NCBI GenBank assembly: GCA_902632545.1
Contig: CACPCX010000005.1
Location: 28,662-92,661, forward strand
From: an uncultured Pelagibacteraceae bacterium
GTDB taxonomy: Bacteria > Pseudomonadota > Alphaproteobacteria > Pelagibacterales > Pelagibacteraceae
Length of the DNA: 64,000 nucleotides
Reading direction: 5' to 3'
The notes beneath the pieces were generated by a model. That model saw only the letters and a program-made list of their open reading frames with translations. It did not search any database and was not told the origin of the DNA. Position numbers and translations under genes: made by a program. Below, in pieces: positions 15,471 to 25,801 of this stretch; positions within the stretch are counted from its first letter, which is position 1, and each line of letters begins with the position of its first letter.

Positions 15471-16555
15471 TATCTTAATTTTAGGGTAGCTAAACCAATC
15501 ATTGCTAGAATTATAGATATAATCCAAAACCTAATTACAACTGTAGACTCAGGCCATCCCTTTTTTTCAAAATGATGATGAATGGGTGCCATTCTAAAAA
15601 TTCTTTTTCCTGTAAGCTTAAAGGATATAACTTGAACCATTACTGAAACTGCCTCTAATACAAAAAGTCCTCCCGTAATTGCCAAAACAATTTCATGCTT
15701 TGTAATAATTCCTACGGCACCTAAAGATCCTCCTAAAGATAATGAGCCCGTATCGCCCATAAAAATTTTAGCAGGTGGTGCATTAAACCACAAAAAACCT
15801 AGACATGCGCCTATAATTCCCCCACAAAAAATTGATACTTCACCTGTCCCTTCTATGTACGGAATTTGTAAATAATTTGAAAATACAATATTTCCAGTAA
15901 CGTAACTTATAAAAGCAAAACATGCTGCAACCAATATTACAGGTACAGTTGCCAAACCATCTAATCCATCTGTAAGATTAACGGCATTAGATGAGCCTAT
16001 AATTACAAATATTGCAAATGGTATAAAAAACCACCCTAGATTTAAGATCAAATTTTTAAAGAATGGAAAATATAAATTATTTAAATCTTGATAATCATTT
16101 AAATAAACGAAAAAACTTACTCCTATGAGTGCTAAAATTATTTGAGAAATTATTTTAAACTTTGAGGAAATTCCTGATGAATTGGTGTATTTAATTTTTT
16201 TAAAATCATCATATGCTCCCAACAATCCAAACGTAATTGCTATATATATACAAAATAAAATATTAATGTTTGATAAATCAGCCCATAGTATCACTGACAT
16301 TAATAGGCCAAATAGAATTATTACACCTCCCATAGTTGGTGTACCAATTTTTTTTACTATATGATCCTCTGGCCCATCATCTCGGATTGGATTTAAAATT
16401 TTTTGTCTAGAAAAAAATTTAATAAAAGGACCTCCAATAATCAAAACAATAACTAGTGAGGTAAAAAAAGATAAACCAGTTCTAAAAGTTAAATATTTAA
16501 AGACATTCAAAAAACTAAAAGTATCTATAAAATTCAATAAAAATTGATAAAGCAT
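15470..16555 (-). CDS. mraY: Phospho-N-acetylmuramoyl-pentapeptide-transferase
   Basis: GTPTMGGVIIL, NLTDGLDGLA, GACLGFLWFNAPPAKIFMGDTGSLSLGG, MAPIHHHFE. Confidence 0.98.
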   Translation of the reverse strand: MLYQFLLNFIDTFSFLNVFKYLTFRTGLSFFTSLVIVLIIGGPFIKFFSRQKILNPIRDDGPEDHIVKKIGTPTMGGVIILFGLLMSVILWADLSNINILFCIYIAITFGLLGAYDDFKKIKYTNSSGISSKFKIISQIILALIGVSFFVYLNDYQDLNNLYFPFFKNLILNLGWFFIPFAIFVIIGSSNAVNLTDGLDGLATVPVILVAACFAFISYVTGNIVFSNYLQIPYIEGTGEVSIFCGGIIGACLGFLWFNAPPAKIFMGDTGSLSLGGSLGAVGIITKHEIVLAITGGLFVLEAVSVMVQVISFKLTGKRIFRMAPIHHHFEKKGWPESTVVIRFWIISIILAMIGLATLKLR

Positions 16556-19399
16556 TTAACTTAATCCTTTCAGATCTTTTACTATGTTGTTGAAACCTGT
16601 CGCAAGTGAGGCCTTAATCATTAAATAATCATTATTATCTAAATCTTTTCTAATCAATTCATTAATTTGTGATTTGTTCGCTAAAATTCTACCTTTTTTT
16701 ACTTTAGAGATATTTTTAAATATTATTGAAGCCAATTTTCCCTTAACAAATACCTTATCAATCTTTGTTTTATTGATTATTGGGGCAATGGATTGATGAA
16801 GTTTTTTAGAGTGACTGCCAAGTTCTAACATGTCACCAATTAGTAAATACTTATTAGACTTTTTTGAATCAATTTTATCAAAATTTTTTATTGCTGATTT
16901 TAGTGATAAGGGGTTTGAATTGTAACTTTGGTCAATTAAATTAATTTTTTTATTATTTAATTTTAACACAGAATGATCTCCTCTACCTGCTGGAATTTTA
17001 AAATTAAGAAAAATATTTTTATTTAGCTTAAATATATTTTTATAAATACTGATAACTGCAATAGCAGAAAGAATATTGTATATATTGTTTTGAAAATCAT
17101 TAGATAATAAGAAATATTTTTCTTTATTATCTATTCTAATATTGATTCTAAATTTTTTTCTAAGTGGCTTTACACTATTTAACTTAATGTCTGCATTCTG
17201 ACTTTTGATACCAAATGATATTACTTTGAGTTTCTTTTCTTTGGCAATTTTTTTATGTAGTTTAAAAAAACTATCATCTGCATTCAGTACAACAAAACCA
17301 TTAGATTTTATGTTATTAATAATTTCAGCTTTTGCCAAAGCAATCTGATTAATATTTTTAAAATTTTTAGCATGAGCATAGTTTATATTTGTTATTACTC
17401 CAACATCTGGCTTTATAATTTTTGATAAATAATCAATTTCTCCTTTTTTATCCATCCCAACTTCTAAAATTCCAAATTCATCATTTTGCTTTATGTTAAA
17501 TAGGCTCAAAGGAACTCCAAATTTGTTATTATAAGATTTTGGAGAAATACTTACTTTTGAAATTTTACTTAATACACTGCCTAATAATTCTTTAAGTGTG
17601 GTTTTGCCACAGCTGCCTGTGATAGCTATTATATTAGTGTCAATACTTTTTCTAAAAGTTTTTGAAATATCTGTTAAGAATTTTAAGGTATTTTTTACTT
17701 TAATCTGTCGACTTTTATCTAATTGATTTTGAATTTTGTTTACTATAGCTAACGATGCTTTTCTCTTTAGTGATTGTGCAACAAATTTATTACCATCATT
17801 TTTTTTTCCCTTAATAGCAAAAAAAATATCATTTTTAGTAACTTCTTGAGAATTAATTCTTGCTGTTTTTAGAGATACAGAATTAGGTAATTTTTCAATT
17901 TTAGCTATCTCTCTAATTACATTTAATTTTAAATTATCTGATAAATTATTATTTTTATTTCTAATAGCATTTAAAATTACTTTTCTATCTGAAAAAAAAA
18001 TTTTCTTGTTTCCTAAATCTTGACTTTTCTCATGACCTTTTCCAGCAACTAACAAAATATCATTAGAATTTAAATCATGAATAGTTTGCGTTATCGCTAT
18101 TGCTCTATTGGATATTTCTGTAATTCTTTTTTTTTTAATTCCCTTTTTTATCTCCATTCTTATTTTTTTAGGATTTTCAAACCTTGGGTTATCATTCGTT
18201 AGAATAATTCTATCTGCATAATCACTTGCTATTTTTCCCATTTTTGATCTTTTATTTTGGTCTCTATTTCCTCCGCAACCAAATAGCACAGTGATTTTTT
18301 TATTAGGAAATTGTTCTCTAAGATTTAAAAGACACGTTTTTAAAGCATCTGGTGTATGAGCATAATCTAGAATTACTTTAGATTGATTTTTAATTTTACC
18401 AATTTTTTCAAATCTTCCATCAACAGGTTTCAATTTTGAAATTGTATTTAAAATTTTATCTAAGCTGATATTGCTATTTTTTGCTGCAATTATTGCCATC
18501 AAAACATTTTTTAATTGTATTTTCCCAATTAAATTTAATTTTAGATCCCGTATTAACCTATTAGATTTAATTCTAATAAATTGACCTTCTCCTTTAAAAT
18601 TGTGAGATAAAAGCTCTAGATTATTTTTCTTATCATTTAATGTATACAATTTTAATTTCTTATTAATTGCAATTTTTTTTATACTTTTAAACTCTGGTAT
18701 TAATTGATCTGTGATTATATTTCCTCTTTTTTGGATTAAATTTTCAAACAAATAAAGTTTTGCATTTAAATAATTTTTTAAATTTTTATGATAATCAAGA
18801 TGATCCTGGGATAAATTAGTAAATATACCCGCATTAAACTTTAAACCATCCAATCGATTTTGTTCTAAACCATGACTTGAAGCTTCCATAATTACATTTT
18901 CTATTTTTTTACTTTTTAGTATGCTCAATATTTGAGCTAATTTGATAGGATCTATTGTTGTATTAGATAAATTCAAATTTACACTTTTTGATTTAACCCC
19001 TAAGGTGCCTATTGAAGCAGATTTTTTTTTATTTAATTTTAATATTTGATAATAAAAATCTGCAACTGATGATTTTCCATTTGTACCAGTAACTGCAATT
19101 AAATTTGTTGGTTTTTTATTATAAATTTTGAAAGCAGTTTCAGCTAATAATTTTCTTATATTCTTTGTATGAATGTATAAAATTCCATTTTGAAACTTAT
19201 TTTTCTTTTTCTCAGTTACAATAATTTTGGATCCTTTTTTAATAGCTTTTGAAATAAACTTATTACCATCAGCAATTTTACCTTTGATAGCAAAAAAAAT
19301 ATTATTTTTTTTTACACTTCTCGTATCAAATGAAATTCCCGAAAAAGAAAAATTTTTATAGTTTTTGTTAATATTATGAAAATATTTTCCTAGAAGCAT
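16556..19399 (-). CDS. murE/murF: MurE-MurF fusion: UDP-MurNAc-tripeptide synthetase plus UDP-MurNAc-tripeptide--D-Ala-D-Ala ligase (947 aa)
   Basis: Two complete Mur ligase modules: VTGTNGKSSVADF...DYAHTPDALKTCL, DNPRFENP (MurE), then ITGSCGKTTLKELLG...DQSYNSNPLSLKSAI (MurF), uninterrupted frame. Confidence 0.95.
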   Translation of the reverse strand: MLLGKYFHNINKNYKNFSFSGISFDTRSVKKNNIFFAIKGKIADGNKFISKAIKKGSKIIVTEKKKNKFQNGILYIHTKNIRKLLAETAFKIYNKKPTNLIAVTGTNGKSSVADFYYQILKLNKKKSASIGTLGVKSKSVNLNLSNTTIDPIKLAQILSILKSKKIENVIMEASSHGLEQNRLDGLKFNAGIFTNLSQDHLDYHKNLKNYLNAKLYLFENLIQKRGNIITDQLIPEFKSIKKIAINKKLKLYTLNDKKNNLELLSHNFKGEGQFIRIKSNRLIRDLKLNLIGKIQLKNVLMAIIAAKNSNISLDKILNTISKLKPVDGRFEKIGKIKNQSKVILDYAHTPDALKTCLLNLREQFPNKKITVLFGCGGNRDQNKRSKMGKIASDYADRIILTNDNPRFENPKKIRMEIKKGIKKKRITEISNRAIAITQTIHDLNSNDILLVAGKGHEKSQDLGNKKIFFSDRKVILNAIRNKNNNLSDNLKLNVIREIAKIEKLPNSVSLKTARINSQEVTKNDIFFAIKGKKNDGNKFVAQSLKRKASLAIVNKIQNQLDKSRQIKVKNTLKFLTDISKTFRKSIDTNIIAITGSCGKTTLKELLGSVLSKISKVSISPKSYNNKFGVPLSLFNIKQNDEFGILEVGMDKKGEIDYLSKIIKPDVGVITNINYAHAKNFKNINQIALAKAEIINNIKSNGFVVLNADDSFFKLHKKIAKEKKLKVISFGIKSQNADIKLNSVKPLRKKFRINIRIDNKEKYFLLSNDFQNNIYNILSAIAVISIYKNIFKLNKNIFLNFKIPAGRGDHSVLKLNNKKINLIDQSYNSNPLSLKSAIKNFDKIDSKKSNKYLLIGDMLELGSHSKKLHQSIAPIINKTKIDKVFVKGKLASIIFKNISKVKKGRILANKSQINELIRKDLDNNDYLMIKASLATGFNNIVKDLKGLS

Positions 19400-19401
19400 T
19401 G

Positions 19402-21093
19402 TTAATTAACCTCTATATATTTTGTGGCTAAAATAGGCCCAATTTTATCTATAACTTTCCCTGCTACCTCAACTGATGTCCAGCCAGCAGTATTATAAAG
19501 TGTGCCCTTCCATCCTCCTTTTCGATTTCTATATTTATAATAATAATCTTTAGATTTTTTTGGAGTATCTAACATTATGACAAAAACAAATTGTGGATTT
19601 GATGTAGGAAAAATGGAGGCAAAAGTATTTATTTTTGCCTCAGAATACGCTCCACTTTCGGCCTGATCAGCTGTTCCTGTTTTTCCACCAACTTCATAAT
19701 TTTGAACATCTGCAAATTTTGCTGTCCCTTCCTCGGTATTTACAATTTTTCTTAAAGCACTTACTACCTGTTTTGAAATTCCTTTACTTAATATTCTTTT
19801 ATTTTTTTTATTCATTTTGTTTTCTTGATAAATCAATGTTGGTTTAATTTCATAACCACCATTAGATAATACTGCATAACCTTTTGCTAATTGAAGAATT
19901 GTAGTTGCTATACCATGTCCAAATGAAGCTGTGGCTAATCTACATTTTCCAAAATCATAATTTTTTTGGGGTGCAACTTCTTCAATATCAAAATTAATGT
20001 CACTTAAAACACCTACTTTTTCTAAAAATAATTTAAATTTTTTTGGACCAACCTTTTGAGCAATTCTAACAGATCCTATATTTCCAGATCTAACTAAAAT
20101 TTGTTCTGCAGTTAGATCTGACGGTATTTCATTATCATATTCACCTATTCTGTATTTGTCACATTTAATTGATTTGGGTAAATCCAAAAATTCTGTCTCT
20201 GGCTTAATTATCTTTTCATTTAATGCACTTGCAAAAGTGAACGCCTTAAAAACAGAACCAAGCTCATAAGTACCTTTTGTTACTCTATTAATGTAATTTA
20301 AATCAGTAATATTTTGTCTTTCATTTGGATTAAAATCTGGCAAAGAAACTAATGATAAGATATTTCCATTATTAACATCCATTAAAAGAGCTGCACTTCC
20401 TTTACTTTTAAAAATATCCTCATATTTAATTAATTCTTTTCTTATTAAAAATTGGATATCCTTATCTAAAGTAAGTCTGATTGGCTGTTTTGATTTTTTA
20501 AGTTTATCGTTCAATGATTTTTCTAATCCGGAAATACCGTTGTTGTCATCATCTATCTGGCCTAAAACATGACTAAAAAGATTTTTTTGAGGGTAAATTC
20601 TCAACACTTTTTCTTCTGGTATTAAAGACTTATCTCCTAATTTCATTATTTTTTCATAATTTTCCTCTGAAATTTTTTTTTCTAAATAAAAAAACTTCTT
20701 ATTATCAATTTTTTTTTCAATTTGATTAAAATTTTTATCGGGAAAAATTATATTTAAACTAAGTAATAATTTTTCTTTATTAATTACATCTGAAGTTTTT
20801 AATCCAATATCAATGGATTTAACAGTCTTAGCTAAATAATTTCCGTTAATATCTATAATGTCTGCTCTATACAGTTCATTTTTGGATAAAGGTAGATTCT
20901 TTCTTTGCGCAAAGTTATCCTTTCGTGAACCTAAATGAATTAAATGTATTGTGTAAATCAAATAAATAACAAAAAAAATAAAAAAAATAAAAGCTACACG
21001 ATTAAATTGAATATTTAATCCATTCTTTTTCTTTTTAAATGTAAAATCACTTTTATAATCTTCTATAACTAATTTAAATTTGTTATCAGCCAT
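19402..21093 (-). CDS. ftsI: Peptidoglycan D,D-transpeptidase FtsI (PBP3)
   Basis: YELGSVFKAFT (SxxK), VRSGNIGSVRIAQ, VGGKTGTADQ, N-terminal TM. Confidence 0.95.
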   Translation of the reverse strand: MADNKFKLVIEDYKSDFTFKKKKNGLNIQFNRVAFIFFIFFVIYLIYTIHLIHLGSRKDNFAQRKNLPLSKNELYRADIIDINGNYLAKTVKSIDIGLKTSDVINKEKLLLSLNIIFPDKNFNQIEKKIDNKKFFYLEKKISEENYEKIMKLGDKSLIPEEKVLRIYPQKNLFSHVLGQIDDDNNGISGLEKSLNDKLKKSKQPIRLTLDKDIQFLIRKELIKYEDIFKSKGSAALLMDVNNGNILSLVSLPDFNPNERQNITDLNYINRVTKGTYELGSVFKAFTFASALNEKIIKPETEFLDLPKSIKCDKYRIGEYDNEIPSDLTAEQILVRSGNIGSVRIAQKVGPKKFKLFLEKVGVLSDINFDIEEVAPQKNYDFGKCRLATASFGHGIATTILQLAKGYAVLSNGGYEIKPTLIYQENKMNKKNKRILSKGISKQVVSALRKIVNTEEGTAKFADVQNYEVGGKTGTADQAESGAYSEAKINTFASIFPTSNPQFVFVIMLDTPKKSKDYYYKYRNRKGGWKGTLYNTAGWTSVEVAGKVIDKIGPILATKYIEVN

Positions 21094-21398
21094 TAGTCTT
21101 TAATAATTCTAAAATTTTGAATTTTGTTTATATCATTTGAAATACTATAGATTTTTATATCATTTATATCTTTTTGAATTAATTCATCCTCAAAATATTG
21201 GGATTGATACTCAAGTAATTTTTCAGCAGAGCTTAAATAATCATACTCTAAAGAAATATTATCAAATTCAGATTTTAAAACTCTAATATTCTCTTTTACC
21301 GCAAATATTTCATCTTCAATCTGTTTAGTAGTATTTTTGATTATAGCAGTTGTTAGCACTAAAATAAAAATAACAACTGCTAGAGAAAGCTTTTTCAA
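21093..21398 (-). CDS. ftsL: FtsL-like short bitopic division protein
   Basis: 101 aa, one N-terminal TM and coiled coil, located between rsmH and ftsI. Confidence 0.65.
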   Translation of the reverse strand: MKKLSLAVVIFILVLTTAIIKNTTKQIEDEIFAVKENIRVLKSEFDNISLEYDYLSSAEKLLEYQSQYFEDELIQKDINDIKIYSISNDINKIQNFRIIKD

Positions 21399-22405
21399 AG
21401 TTTGTCTCCATATTTTTCAATTTCAAGATAATTTCTGAATTGATCCACTATATCAGTATTAAAGTTATAAAAATCAGTTTTTTTTATTGCGTATCTAAAT
21501 TTAGCAGATCTAGATGGTGGATTTTCACTTACCTCTTTATCTGAGGGCGTTATTGGTTTTTTTTGAATTAAGTTTAATAAAGTATCTGCTTGTTTTATAA
21601 AAGGGCTATATCGAGAAATACTTTTATTTTGAGAAAGACTTTTAAAAAAATATTTTACAATTTTATCCTCTAACGAATGGAATGTAACTACGCCTAAAAT
21701 CCCACCTTTTTTTAAAACTTTAGTGGCATTTATAAGTCCAAAAATTAACTCACTTATTTCTTTGTTTACAAATATTCTGAGGGCTTGGAAAACCTTGGTT
21801 GCATTATGAATTTTAAAATTTTTTCTTTTTTTTGATTTATCAATAATTTTAATTAAAGATTTAGTGTCAATTTTATTTTTAGATCTCTCTTTAATAATAT
21901 TTCGTGCGATATATCTCGCTTCTTTTTCATCACCAAAAAATTTAAAAATTTTTTCTAACTTTTTTTCATCGAGCTTATTGATTACATCTTCTGCCGAATA
22001 ACTATTTAAACCCATCCGCATATTTAATTTACCTTTAGCATCGAAAGATAAACCTTTTTGTGGGTCTTTTATTTGAATTAAGGAATAGCCAAGATCAAAA
22101 ATTATACCTCTTATATTCTCATTCTTTAACTTTAGATTATTTAACTGACTAAATTTAATATTTTTAAAAATAAATCTATCTTCAAAATTTTTTTTAAATT
22201 CCTTAGCAATTTTTTCACTCTCTTTATCTCTATCAAGAGCTATAACATTTGTATTTTTAAAATCTAAAATTTTTTTGGAGTAACCACCTTGACCAAAAGT
22301 ACAATCTATAAATGTGCCACCATGTTGAGGGGAAATAACGCTAATAATTTCATTTAGCAGTACCGGATAATGCTTTTGCATTTTCGATACTATGGTGGCG
22401 TCCAT
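21395..22405 (-). CDS. rsmH: 16S rRNA (cytosine-1402-N4)-methyltransferase
   Basis: [57 protein letters not shown]; start could be the internal MQKHYPV. Confidence 0.96.
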   Translation of the reverse strand: MDATIVSKMQKHYPVLLNEIISVISPQHGGTFIDCTFGQGGYSKKILDFKNTNVIALDRDKESEKIAKEFKKNFEDRFIFKNIKFSQLNNLKLKNENIRGIIFDLGYSLIQIKDPQKGLSFDAKGKLNMRMGLNSYSAEDVINKLDEKKLEKIFKFFGDEKEARYIARNIIKERSKNKIDTKSLIKIIDKSKKRKNFKIHNATKVFQALRIFVNKEISELIFGLINATKVLKKGGILGVVTFHSLEDKIVKYFFKSLSQNKSISRYSPFIKQADTLLNLIQKKPITPSDKEVSENPPSRSAKFRYAIKKTDFYNFNTDIVDQFRNYLEIEKYGDKL

Positions 22406-22423
22406 TTATATCTTTGAAGACCA

Positions 22424-23911
22424 TTAATTTTTTTGTCTTCTTAAGAATGCTGGTATCTCGAGATCGTCTTCTTCTTCTTCTTCCTCATTTGAAGACAATA
22501 AATCCTCAGGACTTGAATTCTCAGATTCTGAACTAAATAAATCTGGTGCATCAGAATCAACACCAAACTCTTTTAAGTCATTAGAAGCTTCTTCCTCACT
22601 ACTATGATCTTGAGATTCTTCCTGAATAGTTTCCGTAGCTTCTTGCGCAAAAGATTTCTCCATTTCATTAACTGAATTATCCTCAACTATATTCTCGCTT
22701 TCCATACTAGTATTTTGGACAATCTCTTCACTCATCATATGATTATGAGAACTCTCAGTTTGTTGTTCTTGGATTATCTCATTTTCAAGTTTTAAAGCGT
22801 TAGCGCCATGTGTAAATGGGTTTGGAGCAGTTGTATTTGAAAAATTGAAAGATTGAGATGATCCCATGTTTGAAAAATCAGAATAACCTGGATTTCGGTT
22901 TTGTATTCTATGAACCATATTTACTACTGATTTTGATTCTGGTTGCTGGCCATCTAAAGAGGTAGCAACAATCGATACTCTCATTTTTCCATCTAACTCT
23001 GTATCAGTGATTGCACCAATAATTAATTCCGCTTCAGGATCGACTTCTGCTCTTACTTTGTTTACCGCCTCATCAACTTCAAAAAGTTTAAGATCTTTGC
23101 CACCAGTAATATTTACTAGTAAACCTTTTGCTCCTTTTAAAGTATAGTCGTCAATTAATGGGTTACTAATTGCCATCTCTGCAGCTTTAAGAGCTCTACC
23201 CTCTCCTTCCGCTTCACCGGTTCCCATCATAGCTTTACCCATTGCAGCCATGACCGTTTCAACATCAGCAAAATCTAAATTAATTAAACCAGGTCTTACC
23301 ATTAAATCAGTAATACTTTGAACACCATGCATTAAAACGTTATTTGAAAGATTAAACGATTCTTCAAATGTTGTTTGTTCATTAGCTATTTTGAATAAGT
23401 TTTGATTTGGAATAACAATTATCGTATCAACATGTTTTCTCAGTTCTTCCAAACCTTGTTGAGCTCTTCTCATTCTAGAAGGGCCTTCGTATAAAAAAGG
23501 AAGTGTAACAACACCTACGGTTAATATATTTAATTCTTTAGCAGCTCTTGCAATTACATGGGCAGCACCAGTTCCAGTTCCTCCACCCATTCCAGCTGCA
23601 ATAAATACCATATTTGCCCCTTGAAGGGTGTTGACTATTTCATTCAATGATTCATTTGCTGCCGCATCACCAATATCAAGTTTAGCACCTGCTCCTAAAC
23701 CTTTTGTTAAATTTAAACCTATTTGAATTCTTGATTTTGCTTTGCTCAATTTTAAATCTTGAGCATCAGTATTAACTGCAATAAATTCTACTCCTTGCAA
23801 ATTGTTCTCAATCATTTCATTAATAGCGTTTCCTCCTGCTCCACCTACTCCCATTACCAATAATCGTGGCTGCAATTCTTTTATCTCTGGTGCTTTAAAG
23901 TTAATTGTCAT
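22424..23911 (-). CDS. ftsZ: Cell division protein FtsZ
   Basis: [33 protein letters not shown]-terminal peptide [11 protein letters not shown] after a long acidic linker. Confidence 0.99.
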   Translation of the reverse strand: MTINFKAPEIKELQPRLLVMGVGGAGGNAINEMIENNLQGVEFIAVNTDAQDLKLSKAKSRIQIGLNLTKGLGAGAKLDIGDAAANESLNEIVNTLQGANMVFIAAGMGGGTGTGAAHVIARAAKELNILTVGVVTLPFLYEGPSRMRRAQQGLEELRKHVDTIIVIPNQNLFKIANEQTTFEESFNLSNNVLMHGVQSITDLMVRPGLINLDFADVETVMAAMGKAMMGTGEAEGEGRALKAAEMAISNPLIDDYTLKGAKGLLVNITGGKDLKLFEVDEAVNKVRAEVDPEAELIIGAITDTELDGKMRVSIVATSLDGQQPESKSVVNMVHRIQNRNPGYSDFSNMGSSQSFNFSNTTAPNPFTHGANALKLENEIIQEQQTESSHNHMMSEEIVQNTSMESENIVEDNSVNEMEKSFAQEATETIQEESQDHSSEEEASNDLKEFGVDSDAPDLFSSESENSSPEDLLSSNEEEEEEDDLEIPAFLRRQKN

Positions 23912-23921
23912 CTTTTATCCC

Positions 23922-24380
23922 CTATTGTTTGTTTTGTTGAACCTCCCATTTAAGATTAGCTCGATTAATATTTGCTTTTTTTCTTGCTGTTACCTTAAAT
24001 TTCTCAAATGCTGTTGGTTCCCATATTTGAAAGGTTTGACCTTGTCCCACAAACAACATGCTATTTTTTATTTTTGCATGTTTTAATAGTTTTGATGAAA
24101 GTGAAATTCTGCCTTCACTGTCAAATTGTAAATTAATACTTTCAGCTAAAATAGATGTAGCGAAATAATCTCTTTTTTCCTCAAAAGGATTTAAAGAATC
24201 TATTGCTGAAGAAATTTTTTCAATTCTGTCTTGAGAGCATGCTTCTATTGAAGAATTATTAAATGAAGGATAACAAATAACACCGTTGTAGCCTAGATTT
24301 GATAAGTGTGACCTAAAACTAGCAGGCACAGACACTCTCCCCTTTTTGTCTAATTTGTTCTCGTAAGTAGATAAAAACAT
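23922..24380 (-). CDS. mraZ: Transcriptional regulator MraZ
   Basis: NKLDKKGRVSVPASFRSHL and DSEGRISLSSKLLKHAKI (double SpoVT/AbrB-like domain). Confidence 0.93.
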   Translation of the reverse strand: MFLSTYENKLDKKGRVSVPASFRSHLSNLGYNGVICYPSFNNSSIEACSQDRIEKISSAIDSLNPFEEKRDYFATSILAESINLQFDSEGRISLSSKLLKHAKIKNSMLFVGQGQTFQIWEPTAFEKFKVTARKKANINRANLKWEVQQNKQ

Positions 24381-24409
24381 ATATTTTTAAATTTATAAAT
24401 TCCATAATT

Positions 24410-24434
24410 GGGAATATATGGGAATATATGGGTA
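24410..24434 (+). promoter_or_regulatory. Putative MraZ operator: three direct TGGGN boxes at exact 10-bp spacing
   Basis: TGGGA-ATATA-TGGGA-ATATA-TGGGT at 24410, 24420, 24430, just upstream of mraZ. Confidence 0.65.
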
Positions 24435-24452
24435 TTTAAAATGATAGTCAAA
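24424..24452 (-). promoter_or_regulatory. Sigma70-type promoter for mraZ/dcw cluster: -35 TTGACT (24447-24452), 17-nt spacer, -10 TATATT (24424-24429)
   Basis: Minus-strand read ttgactATCATTTTAAATACCCAtatatt, about 44 nt upstream of mraZ ATG. Confidence 0.65.
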
Positions 24453-24552
24453 CAATGATTATCAGCATAATTTAAGGCACTTTATGGTGCATAATCGTTG
24501 AAACTTTCGTCCAAACTATATAACTGCTGGAGTAGTTCTTTTGTCTTTTAAG

Positions 24553-24922
24553 TTGGAAGTGCCAGATAAACTATAAGCCGGGTTCTGTCATTTAAACTTA
24601 TCATTTGTCTAGACTTAAGATTACTCTTAAGCTCAAGCAACTAACCCTGATGACTAGCCAAGGACGGCTTTTAGTTTTTCAACAATGTCATCTCTACTTA
24701 GTCTTGCTCCCAGTGGGGTTTTCCAGCGTTCATTGTTACCAATAGAACCGGTGTGCTCTTACCACACCTTTTCACCCTTGCCATGTTATGGCGGTTTATT
24801 TTCTGTGGCACTGTCCCTAGGGTCTCCCCCGCCAGGTATTACCTGGCACTGTGTCCTTGTAGAGCCCGGACTTTCCTCTTTAAAATTAAGTTAAAGCGAT
24901 AAGTCATTTATCTGGCACTTCT
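24553..24922 (-). ncRNA. rnpB: RNase P RNA (bacterial class A)
   Basis: Minus strand contains GAGGAAAGTCCGGGCTC near 5' end and ACAGAACCCGGCTTATAG near 3' end; termini AGTGCCAGATAAA / TTTATCTGGCACT form P1. Confidence 0.93.
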
Positions 24923-24956
24923 AACTTAATACTAATTATTAAAACTTCAAGAAATT

Positions 24957-25700
24957 TTATGCAAGTTTTTTTGCTAAATTATTGCTAATAATTAAACATT
25001 CCTTATCAAGCTTGCCATTAACTAACTCTTGTCTAAATCTTCTTTGAAAGGCTTTTACAATGTAATTTTTAAATTTTCTATTTGTTGAGTTTTTAATTAT
25101 TTTTTTCCTATACCCGATTTTTGATAAATTATTATAAAATATTTTTTTACTAATTTTATCTAATTTAACTTCTCTATTTTTTTTTAGTAATTGAATAGAC
25201 AATGAATGCCATAAGCCTATGCCTTGTTTTGAGAGCTCTTTCCATGGAAATTTTTCTCCTGGGTCTTTCTTTCTTTCTGGGGCTATGTCTGAATGTCCTA
25301 AAATATTTTTAGAATTAATTTTATATTTTTTTGTTAATATCTTGCTTAACATTATCAAAGATTGAATTTGTTTTTTAGAAAATTTTTTGTAATTAAAATT
25401 ATGACCAGGATTATTTATTTCTATACCAATAGAATATTTATTTAAAGATTTGTAATGTTTCCACCTAGATTTACCAGCATGCCATGCAACATATGAATCA
25501 GGTACCATAATAAAAATTTCACCGTTATTTTTTATAAAATAATGACAGCTGACATCAGATTTAAAATTGGTTAACTTATTAATAGCATCAGACTCATTCT
25601 CCATACCTGTATAATGAAAAATTAAAAATTTAATTTGAGTTTTACGTCTTTTTATAGGATCGAAATTTGGTGAGTAATTAGAAAAAATTTTTAATCTCAT
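24957..25700 (-). CDS. ampD: N-acetylmuramoyl-L-alanine amidase (AmpD/amidase_2 family)
   Basis: FLIFHYTGM, VSCHYFIKNNGEIF, AWHAGKSRWK, GIEINNPGH, ILGHSDIAPERKKDPGEKFPW. Confidence 0.88.
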   Translation of the reverse strand: MRLKIFSNYSPNFDPIKRRKTQIKFLIFHYTGMENESDAINKLTNFKSDVSCHYFIKNNGEIFIMVPDSYVAWHAGKSRWKHYKSLNKYSIGIEINNPGHNFNYKKFSKKQIQSLIMLSKILTKKYKINSKNILGHSDIAPERKKDPGEKFPWKELSKQGIGLWHSLSIQLLKKNREVKLDKISKKIFYNNLSKIGYRKKIIKNSTNRKFKNYIVKAFQRRFRQELVNGKLDKECLIISNNLAKKLA

Positions 25701-25801
25701 TTAAGTTGTATTGTTAGATTATTTTAAGCCATATTTAAGTCATTTTTAGCACTAAATCTTGATTTACTTTAGGACCATATACATTATATAATTCGTAATA
25801 C

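Noticed and set aside
24685-24894. 69-aa plus-strand ORF
   Set aside because: Lies entirely antisense within the RNase P RNA gene; no recognisable protein motif.
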